A stretch of DNA of 27,901 nt from contig DHVO01000044.1 of assembly GCA_002412705.1 (NCBI GenBank), positions 1 to 27,901 of the forward strand, read 5' to 3'. This DNA comes from Bacteroidales bacterium UBA5206. Lineage in GTDB: Bacteria > Bacteroidota > Bacteroidia > Bacteroidales > Tenuifilaceae. Shown piece by piece: positions 1 through 7,594 of this stretch. Each line of letters begins with the position of its first letter. Positions within the stretch are counted from its first letter, which is position 1. The notes below the pieces were generated by a model. That model did not search any database and was not told the DNA's origin. It worked only from the letters and a program-made list of their open reading frames with translations. The position numbers and the translations under genes were made by a program.

Positions 1-697
1 AGTCTATAATTACTTGGTCAAAGTCATCGCCTCCAAGGTGAGTATCACCGTTGGTCGATTTTACCTCAAACACACCATCGCCAAGTTCAAGAATAGAGAT
101 ATCGAAGGTACCTCCACCAAGGTCGAAAACGGCAATTTTCATGTCGCTCGACTTTTTGTCAAGACCATAAGCAAGCGCAGCAGCAGTAGGCTCGTTAATA
201 ATACGACGTACCTTTAAACCAGCAATTTCTCCAGCCTCTTTGGTTGCTTGGCGCTGCGAGTCGCTAAAGTAAGCAGGAACAGTAATAACTGCTTCTGTAA
301 CCTCTTGTCCTAGGTAATCCTCGGCGGTTTTCTTCATCTTCTGAAGCACCATAGCCGAAATTTCCTGTGGGGTGAACTTTCTGTCGTCAATAACAACACG
401 AGGTGTGTTGTTGTCGCCTTTAATTACCTCGTAAGGTACGCGGCCAACCTCTTTGGTCACCTTGTCGAAAGTTTCGCCCATGAAACGCTTAATTGACGAG
501 ATGGTTTTGCGTGGATTGGTGATTGCTTGACGCTTTGCAGGATCTCCAACCTTGCGCTCTCCGTTCTCTACAAATGCAACTACCGATGGGGTAGTACGTT
601 TTCCTTCGCTGTTAGGAATAACAACAGGCTCGTTTCCTTCCATTACTGCAACGCACGAGTTGGTTGTTCCTAAGTCTATACCAATAATTTTACCCAT
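1..697 (-). CDS. dnaK: Chaperone DnaK (Hsp70), N-terminal part, cut by window edge
   Basis: This is the ATP-dependent Hsp70 chaperone that folds nascent and stress-damaged proteins with DnaJ and GrpE. Reading on the minus strand from the ATG at 697-695 gives MGKIIGIDLGTTNSCVAVMEG, the Hsp70 phosphate-1 signature. It is followed by the usual ATPase-domain landmarks VITVPAYFSDSQRQATK, RIINEPTAAALAYG and the second signature IAVFDLGGGTFDISILE. About 232 residues are visible, covering roughly the first two thirds of the nucleotide-binding domain. The substrate-binding domain lies beyond base 1. No frame break is seen. It is divergent from panB; no CIRCE element and no clear TAnnTTTG box were found upstream. 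Identification is certain from the motifs. Confidence 0.98.
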   Translation of the reverse strand, partial: MGKIIGIDLGTTNSCVAVMEGNEPVVIPNSEGKRTTPSVVAFVENGERKVGDPAKRQAITNPRKTISSIKRFMGETFDKVTKEVGRVPYEVIKGDNNTPRVVIDDRKFTPQEISAMVLQKMKKTAEDYLGQEVTEAVITVPAYFSDSQRQATKEAGEIAGLKVRRIINEPTAAALAYGLDKKSSDMKIAVFDLGGGTFDISILELGDGVFEVKSTNGDTHLGGDDFDQVIID

Positions 698-1053
698 TGT
701 GTATTATTGTTAATTGAGTTAATCAATGTTGTTTGGCTTCCAGTTAATCAATCACCATGCCAAGGGCATTTACCTTCATACTTGTCAGAGTCCTTTTGCT
801 ACCACTGGCAGTGGCTTATTGCTTTTCTATGCGTTTAAGTGTCAGTAAAACAGCTATTATATAATATTTTTGTGGCATTCTGGGTGCCTTAGGTTGGCTG
901 TATGACATCCAGTCATGTTGTCATGTTTTTTATGTGTAAGCGACGAAATGTTATGCGTTTTCCTATGCTTTGCACTATTTAGAGGTGGCATCTCCGTTAA
1001 TCTCATAAAAAGACTATACCTTTGCTAGGTTAAATTTTTAATCCGAACCAATT
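698..1053. other. Divergent dnaK/panB intergenic region
   Basis: This 356-base gap has no convincing ORF. It holds the panB promoter near its right end and several short inverted repeats: CCACTG-G-CAGTGG at 802-814, ATGCC-AAG-GGCAT at 758-770, and ATGACA (902-907) paired with TGTCAT (919-924) across 11 bases. No CIRCE repeat (TTAGCACTC-N9-GAGTGCTAA) is visible, so HrcA control of dnaK is not supported here. Confidence 0.6.
1017..1024 (+). promoter_or_regulatory. Candidate -7 box of the panB promoter
   Basis: TACCTTTG is an exact match to the Bacteroidota -7 consensus TAnnTTTG. It lies 29 bases before the panB ATG, giving a short leader of about 20 bases. No clean TTG -33 box is seen at 18-20 bases upstream. 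Confidence 0.55.
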
Positions 1054-1869
1054 ATGTCAACGGAAAGTAAGGTAAGGGTGATTACCACTCACGTGCTGAG
1101 TGAGATGAAGTTTAGAGGCGAGAAGATCTCTATGCTTACCGGATACGACTACTCCATGGCTCGTATTCTTGATGCTGCAGGAATTGATGTTATTCTAGTT
1201 GGCGACTCTGCATCTAATGTTATGGCAGGGCACGAGTCAACTCTACCTATAACTCTAGACCAAATGATTTATCATGCAACCTCGGTGGTTAGAGCGGTTA
1301 AGCGCGCACTGGTGGTTGTTGATATGCCATTTGGTACATACCAAGGGAACTCTAAGCTGGCCCTAAACAGTGCCATTAGAATTATGAAGGAGAGTGGAGC
1401 CGATGCGCTTAAGCTTGAAGGTGGTCGTGAAATTATCGATTCCGTTCAGCGCATTCTTTCTGCTGGAATTCCCGTAATGGGGCACTTGGGGCTAACACCT
1501 CAATCTATTCATAAGTTTGGCACCTATGTGGTACGAGCTAAAGAGGAGGATGAAGCCGATAAGCTGGTTGAGGACGCTCACCTGCTGCAAGACGCAGGAT
1601 GCTTTGCCCTTGTGCTGGAAAAAATCCCAGCAAAGCTTGGTGCTAAGGTTGCCCGCGACCTTAAAATACCTATTATAGGCATAGGTGCTGGTGGCGGTGT
1701 TGATGGACAGGTGCTTGTGGTACACGATATGCTGGGCATAACACAGGAGTTCTCTCCAAGGTTCCTGCGCAGGTATCATAACCTATACGCCGAGATGCTA
1801 GGCGCATTCCAGTCCTTTATTGGCGATGTTAAAAGTGGCGATTTCCCTAACGATAGGGAGCAGTACTAG
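1054..1869 (+). CDS. panB: 3-methyl-2-oxobutanoate hydroxymethyltransferase (PanB)
   Basis: This enzyme transfers a hydroxymethyl group from 5,10-methylene-tetrahydrofolate to 2-oxoisovalerate, giving ketopantoate, the first committed step of pantothenate and CoA synthesis in the cytoplasm. The 271 residues match the family's usual length. Visible landmarks are MLTGYDYSMA (28-36), the magnesium-ligand Asp in VGDS (D51), VVDMPFG (D90), KLEGG (E122), GHLGLTPQS (143-151) and VLEKIP with the likely catalytic Glu (E189), plus the GIGAGGGVDGQVLV segment. The spacing of these residues fits the E. coli enzyme. The ATG follows a TACCTTTG promoter box closely. The gene downstream starts 72 bases later on the same strand and may be co-transcribed. 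Confidence 0.97.
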   Translation: MSTESKVRVITTHVLSEMKFRGEKISMLTGYDYSMARILDAAGIDVILVGDSASNVMAGHESTLPITLDQMIYHATSVVRAVKRALVVVDMPFGTYQGNSKLALNSAIRIMKESGADALKLEGGREIIDSVQRILSAGIPVMGHLGLTPQSIHKFGTYVVRAKEEDEADKLVEDAHLLQDAGCFALVLEKIPAKLGAKVARDLKIPIIGIGAGGGVDGQVLVVHDMLGITQEFSPRFLRRYHNLYAEMLGAFQSFIGDVKSGDFPNDREQY

Positions 1870-1941
1870 ATTTTTTACCTACGCATATGGGTATGCAAAG
1901 CACTACTTTGGTTGCCCAATGCAAAACACTAAATAATAGCA

Positions 1942-2637
1942 ATGAGTTTTACTTCTGATAGAATACTTTTTGAGGATAACCACTATATAGCGGTTAATAA
2001 GCTTTGTAGTGACATTGTACAGCCCGATAAAACTGGCGACGAGGCGTTACTTGAACAGGTTAGAGCATTCATTAAAAAACGCGATGCCAAGCCAGGTAAC
2101 GTGTTCCTTGAGGTTACGCACCGCATTGACCGCCCCGTGAGTGGCGTTGTGCTGTTTGCTAAAACCAGCAAGGGGGTAGCCCGTATGAATCAGCTGTTCC
2201 AAGAGGGTGCAGTTCATAAAATCTACTGGGCAATAGTGAAGAACTGTCCCGTTCCAGAATCGCGCACGCTTGAGCACTACATTATTAAGGATTCGCAAAA
2301 GAACAAAAGCTTTTGCTCCGATTCCCCAAAAAAGGATGCGAAGCTGGCCAAACTTAAGTACCGCTTGGTGGGTAGCACTGCAAACTACTACTTTTTGGAG
2401 ATTGATTTGCTTACGGGCCGTCACCATCAAATACGCTGTCAGCTAGCCAAAATTGGCTGTCCAATTAGAGGCGATTTAAAGTATGGATACCCAAGATCCA
2501 ACCCGGGTGGGGGAATTAATTTGCATTCGCGGCTAATGTCCTTTACTCACCCCATATCGCAAACCGAGGTGGTAATTGTGGCACCAACACCAGAGGAGAC
2601 TCTTTGGGCGGAGTTTAATATGGTTACAGAAGGGTAA
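1942..2637 (+). CDS. RluA-family RNA pseudouridine synthase
   Basis: The protein isomerises uridine to pseudouridine in rRNA or tRNA. The catalytic motif reads HRIDRPVSGVVLFAKT (60-75), the family's HRLDxxTSG box, with D63 as the nucleophile. LLTGRHHQIR (156-165) is the second hallmark motif, and the C-terminal GDLKYGYP and INLHSRLMSF segments complete the fold. At 231 residues it is a compact form without an N-terminal S4 domain, so its substrate cannot be assigned (RluA, RluC/D and TruC types are all possible). It lies 72 bases after panB on the same strand and has no convincing promoter of its own, suggesting an operon, although the functions are unrelated. There is no Shine-Dalgarno sequence, as is usual in Bacteroidota. 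Confidence 0.93.
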   Translation: MSFTSDRILFEDNHYIAVNKLCSDIVQPDKTGDEALLEQVRAFIKKRDAKPGNVFLEVTHRIDRPVSGVVLFAKTSKGVARMNQLFQEGAVHKIYWAIVKNCPVPESRTLEHYIIKDSQKNKSFCSDSPKKDAKLAKLKYRLVGSTANYYFLEIDLLTGRHHQIRCQLAKIGCPIRGDLKYGYPRSNPGGGINLHSRLMSFTHPISQTEVVIVAPTPEETLWAEFNMVTEG

Positions 2638-2660
2638 TTTAAAGCTTTTGGTTTGTCTGG

Positions 2661-2691
2661 TTGGGCTTTATTGTTATTTGTGTTATATTCG
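2661..2691 (+). promoter_or_regulatory. Candidate promoter of the cyclase gene
   Basis: TTG at 2661-2663, a 20-base spacer and TATATTCG at 2684-2691 (one mismatch to TAnnTTTG) form a reasonable Bacteroidota promoter. The predicted transcript start near 2698 fits the GTG start codon at 2714. Confidence 0.45.
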
Positions 2692-2713
2692 ACAAGTTAA
2701 AAGCCTTTCCTAA

Positions 2714-4321
2714 GTGAATTATATTGTTCTCATTGCATCAAATTCTGCGGAAGCCATTACTCAGCTGGAGCTGCTATTAAGCTCGGCTGACGATGGCTTC
2801 TCCATTAGCCATGCAGCCGACTCTAATTCACTTTTTTCTTACCTGGAACAGGTTATTCCCGATGTTATTTTTTTTGATGCAAACTTCACCTGCGATAGCA
2901 GTGCTGAGGTTGTTGCTGCCATTAAGATAAACCCTCTAGCCGAGGATGTACCGCTTATTGCCTTTTCTGCCGCCGAGGCTAGTAGCTCCATGAAGCTACT
3001 TTTTCAAGCTGGAATAGACGATTTTATAACTATTCCCGTATCGTCTAGCGAGTTGCTGCAACGGATTGAGCTCAACTTCCAGAAGGGGCGCCTTATGCAG
3101 AAGCTTCGCAAACAATCGCATCAGTTTAAGGAGATTTCTATGGCTGCCAGTAGTGCTGGCACCTCAGTGCTTATAATCGACTCTACTGGCGAGATAACAT
3201 GGGTAAACGAGGGTTTTGAACGCCTTTACGAGTGCAACTTGGCAACTTTTAACCGCACTTTTGGCACAAACCTATTTGATGAGAACTTATCACCAAATAC
3301 GGTAACCGCAATGAAACAGTGCCGCATTGACGGGGAATACGTGGTTTACGATAGTCTTTGGACAACTCCCGGTGGCAAGGTTAAGTACATACAAACCTCG
3401 CTAACCCCAGTTTTTGATGCCAACGGGCAGTTTAGCAAAATTGTGGCCATTGAATCGGATATTACTGCCATAAAGGAAGCCGAAAAGGAACTTAGTGAGA
3501 AGCACGATCACCTGCTCTCCATAATGGAACACCTAGAGCAGGCTAACTCCATGCTGGATGAGCAACGAACCGAGATTGAGAAGCAAAAATCGTCCATAGA
3601 GGAGGAGCAGGCAAAGTCGGAAGAGCTGCTGCGTAATATTTTGCCGTGGGAGGTAGCCCGCCAGCTACGCAAAAAGGGCACTGCGCCTCCCAAAAAGTTT
3701 AAGGAAGTGTCGGTTATGTTTGCCGATTTTGTGGGCTTCTCTAAAGTCTCTGTCTCGTTCGAAACCATTGAGGATTTTATAAAGGAGCTTAGTTTCTACT
3801 TCGAGAGTTTTGAGGAGATTACCGCGGCCCGATTTATAGAGAAGATTAAAACCATTGGCGACTGCTACATGTGCGTGGGGGGTATTCCGCGTCAGAACCA
3901 TAGCCATGCTTTTGATACTGTACTTGCTGCCCTCGAGATTCAGCGTTTTGTTGAGGAGATGGCGCAAAAGAGTGCCAAGCTGAAGAAACCTGTTTGGCGT
4001 TTACGCATAGGTATTCACACCGGTAGCGTGGTGGCTGGGGTAATTGGCAAAAAGAAGTTTGCCTACGATGTTTGGGGCGATACGGTGAATGTGGCTAGCC
4101 GTATGGAATCATCGGGTGAGGCGGGTAAGGTGAACGTTTCCGAAACAACCTACCAGTACATTAAGGACTTTTTCCTTTGTACCTATCGAGGTAAGGTTCC
4201 TGCTAAAAATATTGGGGATATCAACATGTACTTTGTTGAGCGTATCCTTCCCGATTATGCCGAGGATGCTGAGGGCTTTGTGCCTAATGCCGCTTTTAGA
4301 AAGATTTTGGCATCGTACTAG
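2714..4321 (+). CDS. Class III adenylate cyclase with degenerate receiver and PAS domain
   Basis: This is a predicted cytoplasmic cAMP-forming signalling enzyme of 535 residues. Residues 1-125 are a response-regulator receiver fold with an Asp at the phosphorylation position (D55 in VIFFDANF). However, the acidic pair after strand 1 is replaced by S-N and the conserved Lys-Pro reads Ile-Pro (107-108), so phosphorylation is doubtful. Residues 145-258 are a PAS domain ending in the typical ESDIT exit. A coiled coil (255-305) leads to LLRNILPWEVA and the cyclase domain (328-512). Both metal aspartates (D338 in FADFVGF, D383 in IGDCYM), the adenine-selecting K379 and D452 (YDVWGDTVN), and the transition-state N459 and R463 are present. 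The start is GTG: an in-frame TAA abuts it at 2711-2713 and the next Met is residue 93. Its stop overlaps the stop of the convergent gene. Confidence 0.93.
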   Translation: MNYIVLIASNSAEAITQLELLLSSADDGFSISHAADSNSLFSYLEQVIPDVIFFDANFTCDSSAEVVAAIKINPLAEDVPLIAFSAAEASSSMKLLFQAGIDDFITIPVSSSELLQRIELNFQKGRLMQKLRKQSHQFKEISMAASSAGTSVLIIDSTGEITWVNEGFERLYECNLATFNRTFGTNLFDENLSPNTVTAMKQCRIDGEYVVYDSLWTTPGGKVKYIQTSLTPVFDANGQFSKIVAIESDITAIKEAEKELSEKHDHLLSIMEHLEQANSMLDEQRTEIEKQKSSIEEEQAKSEELLRNILPWEVARQLRKKGTAPPKKFKEVSVMFADFVGFSKVSVSFETIEDFIKELSFYFESFEEITAARFIEKIKTIGDCYMCVGGIPRQNHSHAFDTVLAALEIQRFVEEMAQKSAKLKKPVWRLRIGIHTGSVVAGVIGKKKFAYDVWGDTVNVASRMESSGEAGKVNVSETTYQYIKDFFLCTYRGKVPAKNIGDINMYFVERILPDYAEDAEGFVPNAAFRKILASY

Positions 4322-4644
4322 TTGGATGTGTTTATGATGTTGTCCCTATCATAAATCACAATACCAACTCTTTTTATATGCTCAATCAAATCAGTATTTT
4401 CTATTTTATGAAATATGGATAGGTCTATAGTGTAGGGAAGTAGCAGTTCGTCTAGTGCAATCTCTATGCTATGAAGCAAGTCTATATCTAGTGTATCTCC
4501 AACTAACGTTAAATCTATATCAGAAGCTTCCCTGTAATTCCCTTTTGCTCTTGAACCATACAAAATGGCTCTATCTATAGATGGGTAATTGCGGAGCACT
4601 AAAAGTATTTGTTCTATATGGCTATCCCTTAATCCGTATTTCAT
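4318..4644 (-). CDS. mntA: MNT-type nucleotidyltransferase (MntA-like antitoxin)
   Basis: A small minimal nucleotidyltransferase of 108 residues. The active-site pattern GSRAKGNYREASDIDL (30-45) gives the GS-x10-DxD signature with D42 and D44, and a third carboxylate is available at D74 in YTIDLSIF. In type VII toxin-antitoxin pairs such proteins add AMP to a tyrosine of the partner HEPN RNase and silence it. This is established for Shewanella MntA/HepT and is inferred here. The partner gene ends 19 bases upstream, so the two are almost certainly co-transcribed with the HEPN gene first. The alternative is the HI0073-type naming, 'nucleotidyltransferase domain protein'. The stop codon TAG is shared in antiparallel with the stop of the cyclase gene. 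Confidence 0.88.
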   Translation of the reverse strand: MKYGLRDSHIEQILLVLRNYPSIDRAILYGSRAKGNYREASDIDLTLVGDTLDIDLLHSIEIALDELLLPYTIDLSIFHKIENTDLIEHIKRVGIVIYDRDNIINTSN

Positions 4645-4663
4645 TTTATGAAAAGAGGTTTTG

Positions 4664-5134
4664 TCAAATATCGGTAAGTTTCTCTTCCATCACTTCCTCA
4701 AACAACTTGAATGCCTCAAAGTATTCTGATATAATCTTCAGGAAAATTTCATTGGCTGTTTCCTCGTTATAGGTATGTGAGGTTTGGATTCTGCTTCTTA
4801 TCATATCCATCCATAAATCGCCATTGCTGATGAGGTTTGACGAGAAGGCAAATCGTATGGCATCACGCGAACCTGCTATTACAGCATTACCTTGGTATAA
4901 GGCGTAATCCTTCATAACGTTCCATGCCATTTCATAGGTGTATTCGAAACGATGATTTAGCCCCTCTTTTATAATCTCATCAAGAACATCACTTGCATTT
5001 TGATTTGTGTAAGAGGTTTGCTCTTCTTTAGAAAGTTTGTTTTTGATATAGTAAACCGCATCGGAGAGCTTTTTAAGTGCTTTTTTATAGTTGGAAAATC
5101 GTTGTTCCCATCTAATGTCATTGTCCGATACCAT
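4664..5134 (-). CDS. hepT: HI0074-family HEPN protein (HepT-like toxin)
   Basis: A 156-residue all-helical protein of the HI0074 'nucleotidyltransferase substrate-binding' family, a branch of the HEPN superfamily. The family pattern is clear in WEQRFSNYKKAL near the N terminus, EGLNHRFEYTYEMAW (57-71) and RIQTSHTYNEETA. The last contains the HEPN ribonuclease motif R-x4-H-x-Y as R115, H120 and Y122, with Y122 the expected AMPylation target of the partner MNT protein. Family knowledge says such pairs act as toxin-antitoxin modules; toxicity here is inferred, not shown. A weak promoter-like TACATTTA on the minus strand (5147-5140) sits so close to the ATG that the transcript could be nearly leaderless. 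Local sequence appears more AT-rich than the flanking cyclase and reductase genes. Confidence 0.88.
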   Translation of the reverse strand: MVSDNDIRWEQRFSNYKKALKKLSDAVYYIKNKLSKEEQTSYTNQNASDVLDEIIKEGLNHRFEYTYEMAWNVMKDYALYQGNAVIAGSRDAIRFAFSSNLISNGDLWMDMIRSRIQTSHTYNEETANEIFLKIISEYFEAFKLFEEVMEEKLTDI

Positions 5135-5233
5135 GCTAGTAAATGTATTTTATAAGTAATGTTATGCATTTACAATGAAACTTATGCCATACAAAAAAAT
5201 GTAGCATGTTTGTTACATAAGTGTATGTGCGTT

Positions 5234-5974
5234 TTACTCCGCCAGCAACGCCGCTCCGTAAGCGCCAACAAAGTGAGGTGTTTCGGGAACTATAACCTCT
5301 TTGCCTAGGGCCTCGCGGAGTAGGTGTACCATACAGGAGTTGTTGGCTACGCCCCCTGCAAACATCAGCGGGAAACCGATGTTCTGACGGCGTATCATTC
5401 CAATGGCTCGTCGGCATATGGATTGGTGAATGGCCAGTGCAATATCGGCTCTGTCGCAACCTTTGGCCATTAGTGAGGTTACTTCCGACTCGGCAAATAC
5501 GGCGCACATGCTGTTTATCTCAACCCCTTTCTTTCCGCTCATGGCCAATGCGCCCATGGTGTTCTTCTCGTACCCAAGGGTGGATTCCATCATCTCAAGA
5601 AACTTGCCGGTTCCGGCGGCGCACTTGTCGTTCATCTCAAACTTAAGCACCTTTCCATTGCCATCAAGCGTAATAACCTTGGTGTCCTGTCCTCCAATAT
5701 CAAGCACACCCCTAATGCCGGGATACAGGGCTGCAGCACCCGTTCCGTAGGCTTTAATCTCGGTAATGGTGGGAAAATCAAAGGCAACCTCAACAATGCC
5801 GCGGCCGTAGCCTGTGGCCATCATGCTATCGAAGGTTATATCGGTTAGCAGCTCCTTTACCCGCTCAACAGGATTATGACCCGATATGGCCTGTCGCGAT
5901 GTTACCACCCTGCCATTCTCTAGCACAACCAGCTCAATGCTGCGTGAACCTATGTCAATCCCTGCCTGTCTCAT
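5234..5974 (-). CDS. ATP-dependent activator/reductase of 2-hydroxyacyl-CoA dehydratase type (HgdC/YjiL/DCCR-like)
   Basis: This ASKHA-fold ATPase passes low-potential electrons to a partner iron-sulfur enzyme while hydrolysing ATP. The 246 residues carry the phosphate-1 motif GIDIGSRSIE (5-14), LDIGGQDTK (91-99), the adenosine motif FAGGVANN (205-212) and a final GAYGAAL. C118 (NDKCAAGTGK) and C157 (NSMCAVFAE) match the two cysteines by which a homodimer holds one bridging [4Fe-4S] cluster. The only likely client in the window is the upstream gene, 94 bases away on the same strand, but a terminator-like hairpin lies between them. Unusually for this genome type, an AAGGAG sequence sits three bases before the ATG, which fixes the start at 5974. 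Homologues include E. coli YjiL and the DCCP reductase of Carboxydothermus. Confidence 0.92.
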   Translation of the reverse strand: MRQAGIDIGSRSIELVVLENGRVVTSRQAISGHNPVERVKELLTDITFDSMMATGYGRGIVEVAFDFPTITEIKAYGTGAAALYPGIRGVLDIGGQDTKVITLDGNGKVLKFEMNDKCAAGTGKFLEMMESTLGYEKNTMGALAMSGKKGVEINSMCAVFAESEVTSLMAKGCDRADIALAIHQSICRRAIGMIRRQNIGFPLMFAGGVANNSCMVHLLREALGKEVIVPETPHFVGAYGAALLAE

Positions 5975-6004
5975 CTGCTCCTTACTATTTGCTGCGGGTT
6001 AAAG

Positions 6005-6056
6005 AAAAAGGGAAATGCAGTAGCAAGTATTATACGCTCTGCATTTTCCCTTTTTT
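6005..6056 (-). terminator. Intercistronic hairpin between reductase and activator genes
   Basis: A stem of about 15 pairs with one bulged base is formed by 6005-6020 and 6039-6055, around an 18-base loop. On the minus strand the GC-containing stem is followed by a run of Ts, the shape of an intrinsic terminator, right after the reductase stop codon and about 30 bases before the activator start. The arms end in A and T tracts on either side, so it could act in both directions, but no plus-strand gene ends here. Confidence 0.7.
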
Positions 6057-6068
6057 AGTATCCGATGT

Positions 6069-7343
6069 TTACTTAATGATCTCAACAAACGCCTCTACGC
6101 GGGTTGATAGCTGTCCAATATCCTCCTGGCTGTAATCGGTCTCTATGCGTAGCACTGGGATGTTCTCCTTCTCCAATTGCTTCTCAACGGTGAACGATTC
6201 CATGATGTATGGCTGGCAGAACTGAAGCCCGTAGTGGATAACGCCATCGGCATTGTACTTTGCCTTCATCTCCTTAATATGCTCCACGCGCTCCTGGTTA
6301 GGGGTGAACACCGCGCAGTCAATTTTAAAGTAGCGGTCAACAATGGCATCAATTAGCCCTTCAATGGTGTTGGCCGAGTCATCGGTTAGGTTGCGTAGCC
6401 CGCGCTCGCCTATGCACGACTCTTCGCCCACAATTACTGCTCCTGTTGACTCAATAATGGTTGGCAGCTTCCAGTTTGGAATGGCCATTGGGCAGCCCGA
6501 TAGCAGAATGCGAGGTGCTTTGGCCTTCTTAACGCCTTGGTTAGCGGCAATCTCAACCTCAATCTGATCGCAAATCTTGTTCACGTTCTCGGTAAAGCGC
6601 ACAGGATTATCTAAAAACGATACCTGATTAATTAGCAGCGCATCTAGACCCGAGATAGGAGCAGGATCGGCAGCACGAAGGGTAGCCAAGCGCTGTAACG
6701 CCTTGCGCTTTGCATTGGTAATGGCAATACCTTCCTTTAAGCCCTCAAGGGTAACCTTTTTGCCGGTCATCTCCTCTAGCTGGTTAAGGAAACGCATAAA
6801 CTCCAGCTTAAGCGTTTGGCGGCCAGCTGGGGTTTTGGTTTGTGGCAAATCCATTTGGTAGAAGTTGGGCACCATATCCTTAAAGGTTTCAAAAGCCTTT
6901 TTCTTGCCATCGCAGGTGTTCTCGCCAACAATAAGGTCCGATACCTCCATGTAGGGGCAAACCTTTCCTAGGTTAAAGCCAAAGAACGATTTTATTAACG
7001 AGCAGGTGTTGCGTGGAATAACCTTCTCTACCTCTTCCTGAGCAAAGTCTGCACCAGAGCATAGCCCTACCGATGTGCAGCCAGCAGCTAGCACCATCTC
7101 CTCGGGTACAAACACGCAGAACGAGCCAATAACCTTGCGGCCAGCCTCGCGCTCATCGCATAGCTCCTTAATGCGTAGGCCGTGTGCTTCGCTTATTACA
7201 AAGTCGAAATACGACATGCCCTCTGGACGCTTCTCTTGCGACATGAATATTGATTGGTACGCACCGCCTAGATACTCTAGTAGCGCATTGTGATTCTCGT
7301 GGTTCAACCCCAGGTCGGTCCACATTTTTGTATAATCGGCCAT
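6069..7343 (-). CDS. Double-cubane-cluster-type anaerobic reductase (2-hydroxyacyl-CoA dehydratase D family, YjiM/DCCP-like)
   Basis: A 424-residue iron-sulfur protein of the HgdA/HgdB/FldB superfamily. The cysteine-bearing motifs AAGCTSVGLCSGADF (86-100), IPRNTCSLIKSFFGF (109-123), GKVCPYMEVSDL (126-137), ENTCDGKKK (141-149), LSGCPMAIPN (281-290), GEESCIGERGLRN (306-318) and FCQPYIMES (375-383) supply enough ligands for a double-cubane cluster. It is encoded as a single polypeptide next to one activator, not as the two-subunit pair usual for true dehydratases. That arrangement fits the DCCP/DCCR class (C. hydrogenoformans) and E. coli YjiM/YjiL, whose natural substrates are not settled. A hydroxyacyl-CoA dehydratase is the alternative. 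Its own TACTTTTG box lies 29 bases upstream. The cluster would be oxygen-sensitive, in line with an anaerobic host. Confidence 0.88.
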   Translation of the reverse strand: MADYTKMWTDLGLNHENHNALLEYLGGAYQSIFMSQEKRPEGMSYFDFVISEAHGLRIKELCDEREAGRKVIGSFCVFVPEEMVLAAGCTSVGLCSGADFAQEEVEKVIPRNTCSLIKSFFGFNLGKVCPYMEVSDLIVGENTCDGKKKAFETFKDMVPNFYQMDLPQTKTPAGRQTLKLEFMRFLNQLEEMTGKKVTLEGLKEGIAITNAKRKALQRLATLRAADPAPISGLDALLINQVSFLDNPVRFTENVNKICDQIEVEIAANQGVKKAKAPRILLSGCPMAIPNWKLPTIIESTGAVIVGEESCIGERGLRNLTDDSANTIEGLIDAIVDRYFKIDCAVFTPNQERVEHIKEMKAKYNADGVIHYGLQFCQPYIMESFTVEKQLEKENIPVLRIETDYSQEDIGQLSTRVEAFVEIIK

Positions 7344-7371
7344 TTAAAAGTGCTGTTATTAAATTGGATGG

Positions 7372-7379
7372 CAAAAGTA
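7372..7379 (-). promoter_or_regulatory. Candidate -7 box for the reductase/activator unit
   Basis: On the minus strand this reads TACTTTTG, an exact TAnnTTTG match, 28 bases before the ATG at 7343. No good TTG is found at the expected -33 spacing. Confidence 0.5.
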
Positions 7380-7594
7380 TAACGCTTTGCTGTTTGCTGG
7401 TTAGGGGGGCGTTAATTTAAAATGATTATAAAAAAAGGGGTTGTGGGGATGCTACTGCAGGTTATTTATCTGTAATTATCAGGTCAACTATACATTTGGC
7501 TTAATATTGGGTTCTACGCAGTAAGTATTCTTTTCAAGTTCAGAATAGTTAATCGTACGGTAACAGGGGTAGCCTGCTTCTAATATACTGATGA

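Noticed and set aside
5136..5507. Minus-strand frame of 123 codons overlapping the end of the activator gene
   Set aside because: Out of frame with a clearly conserved activator; Arg-rich and motif-free, so a shadow frame.
7484..7500. TACATTTG box on the plus strand near 7490
   Set aside because: No plus-strand gene follows within more than 2 kb.
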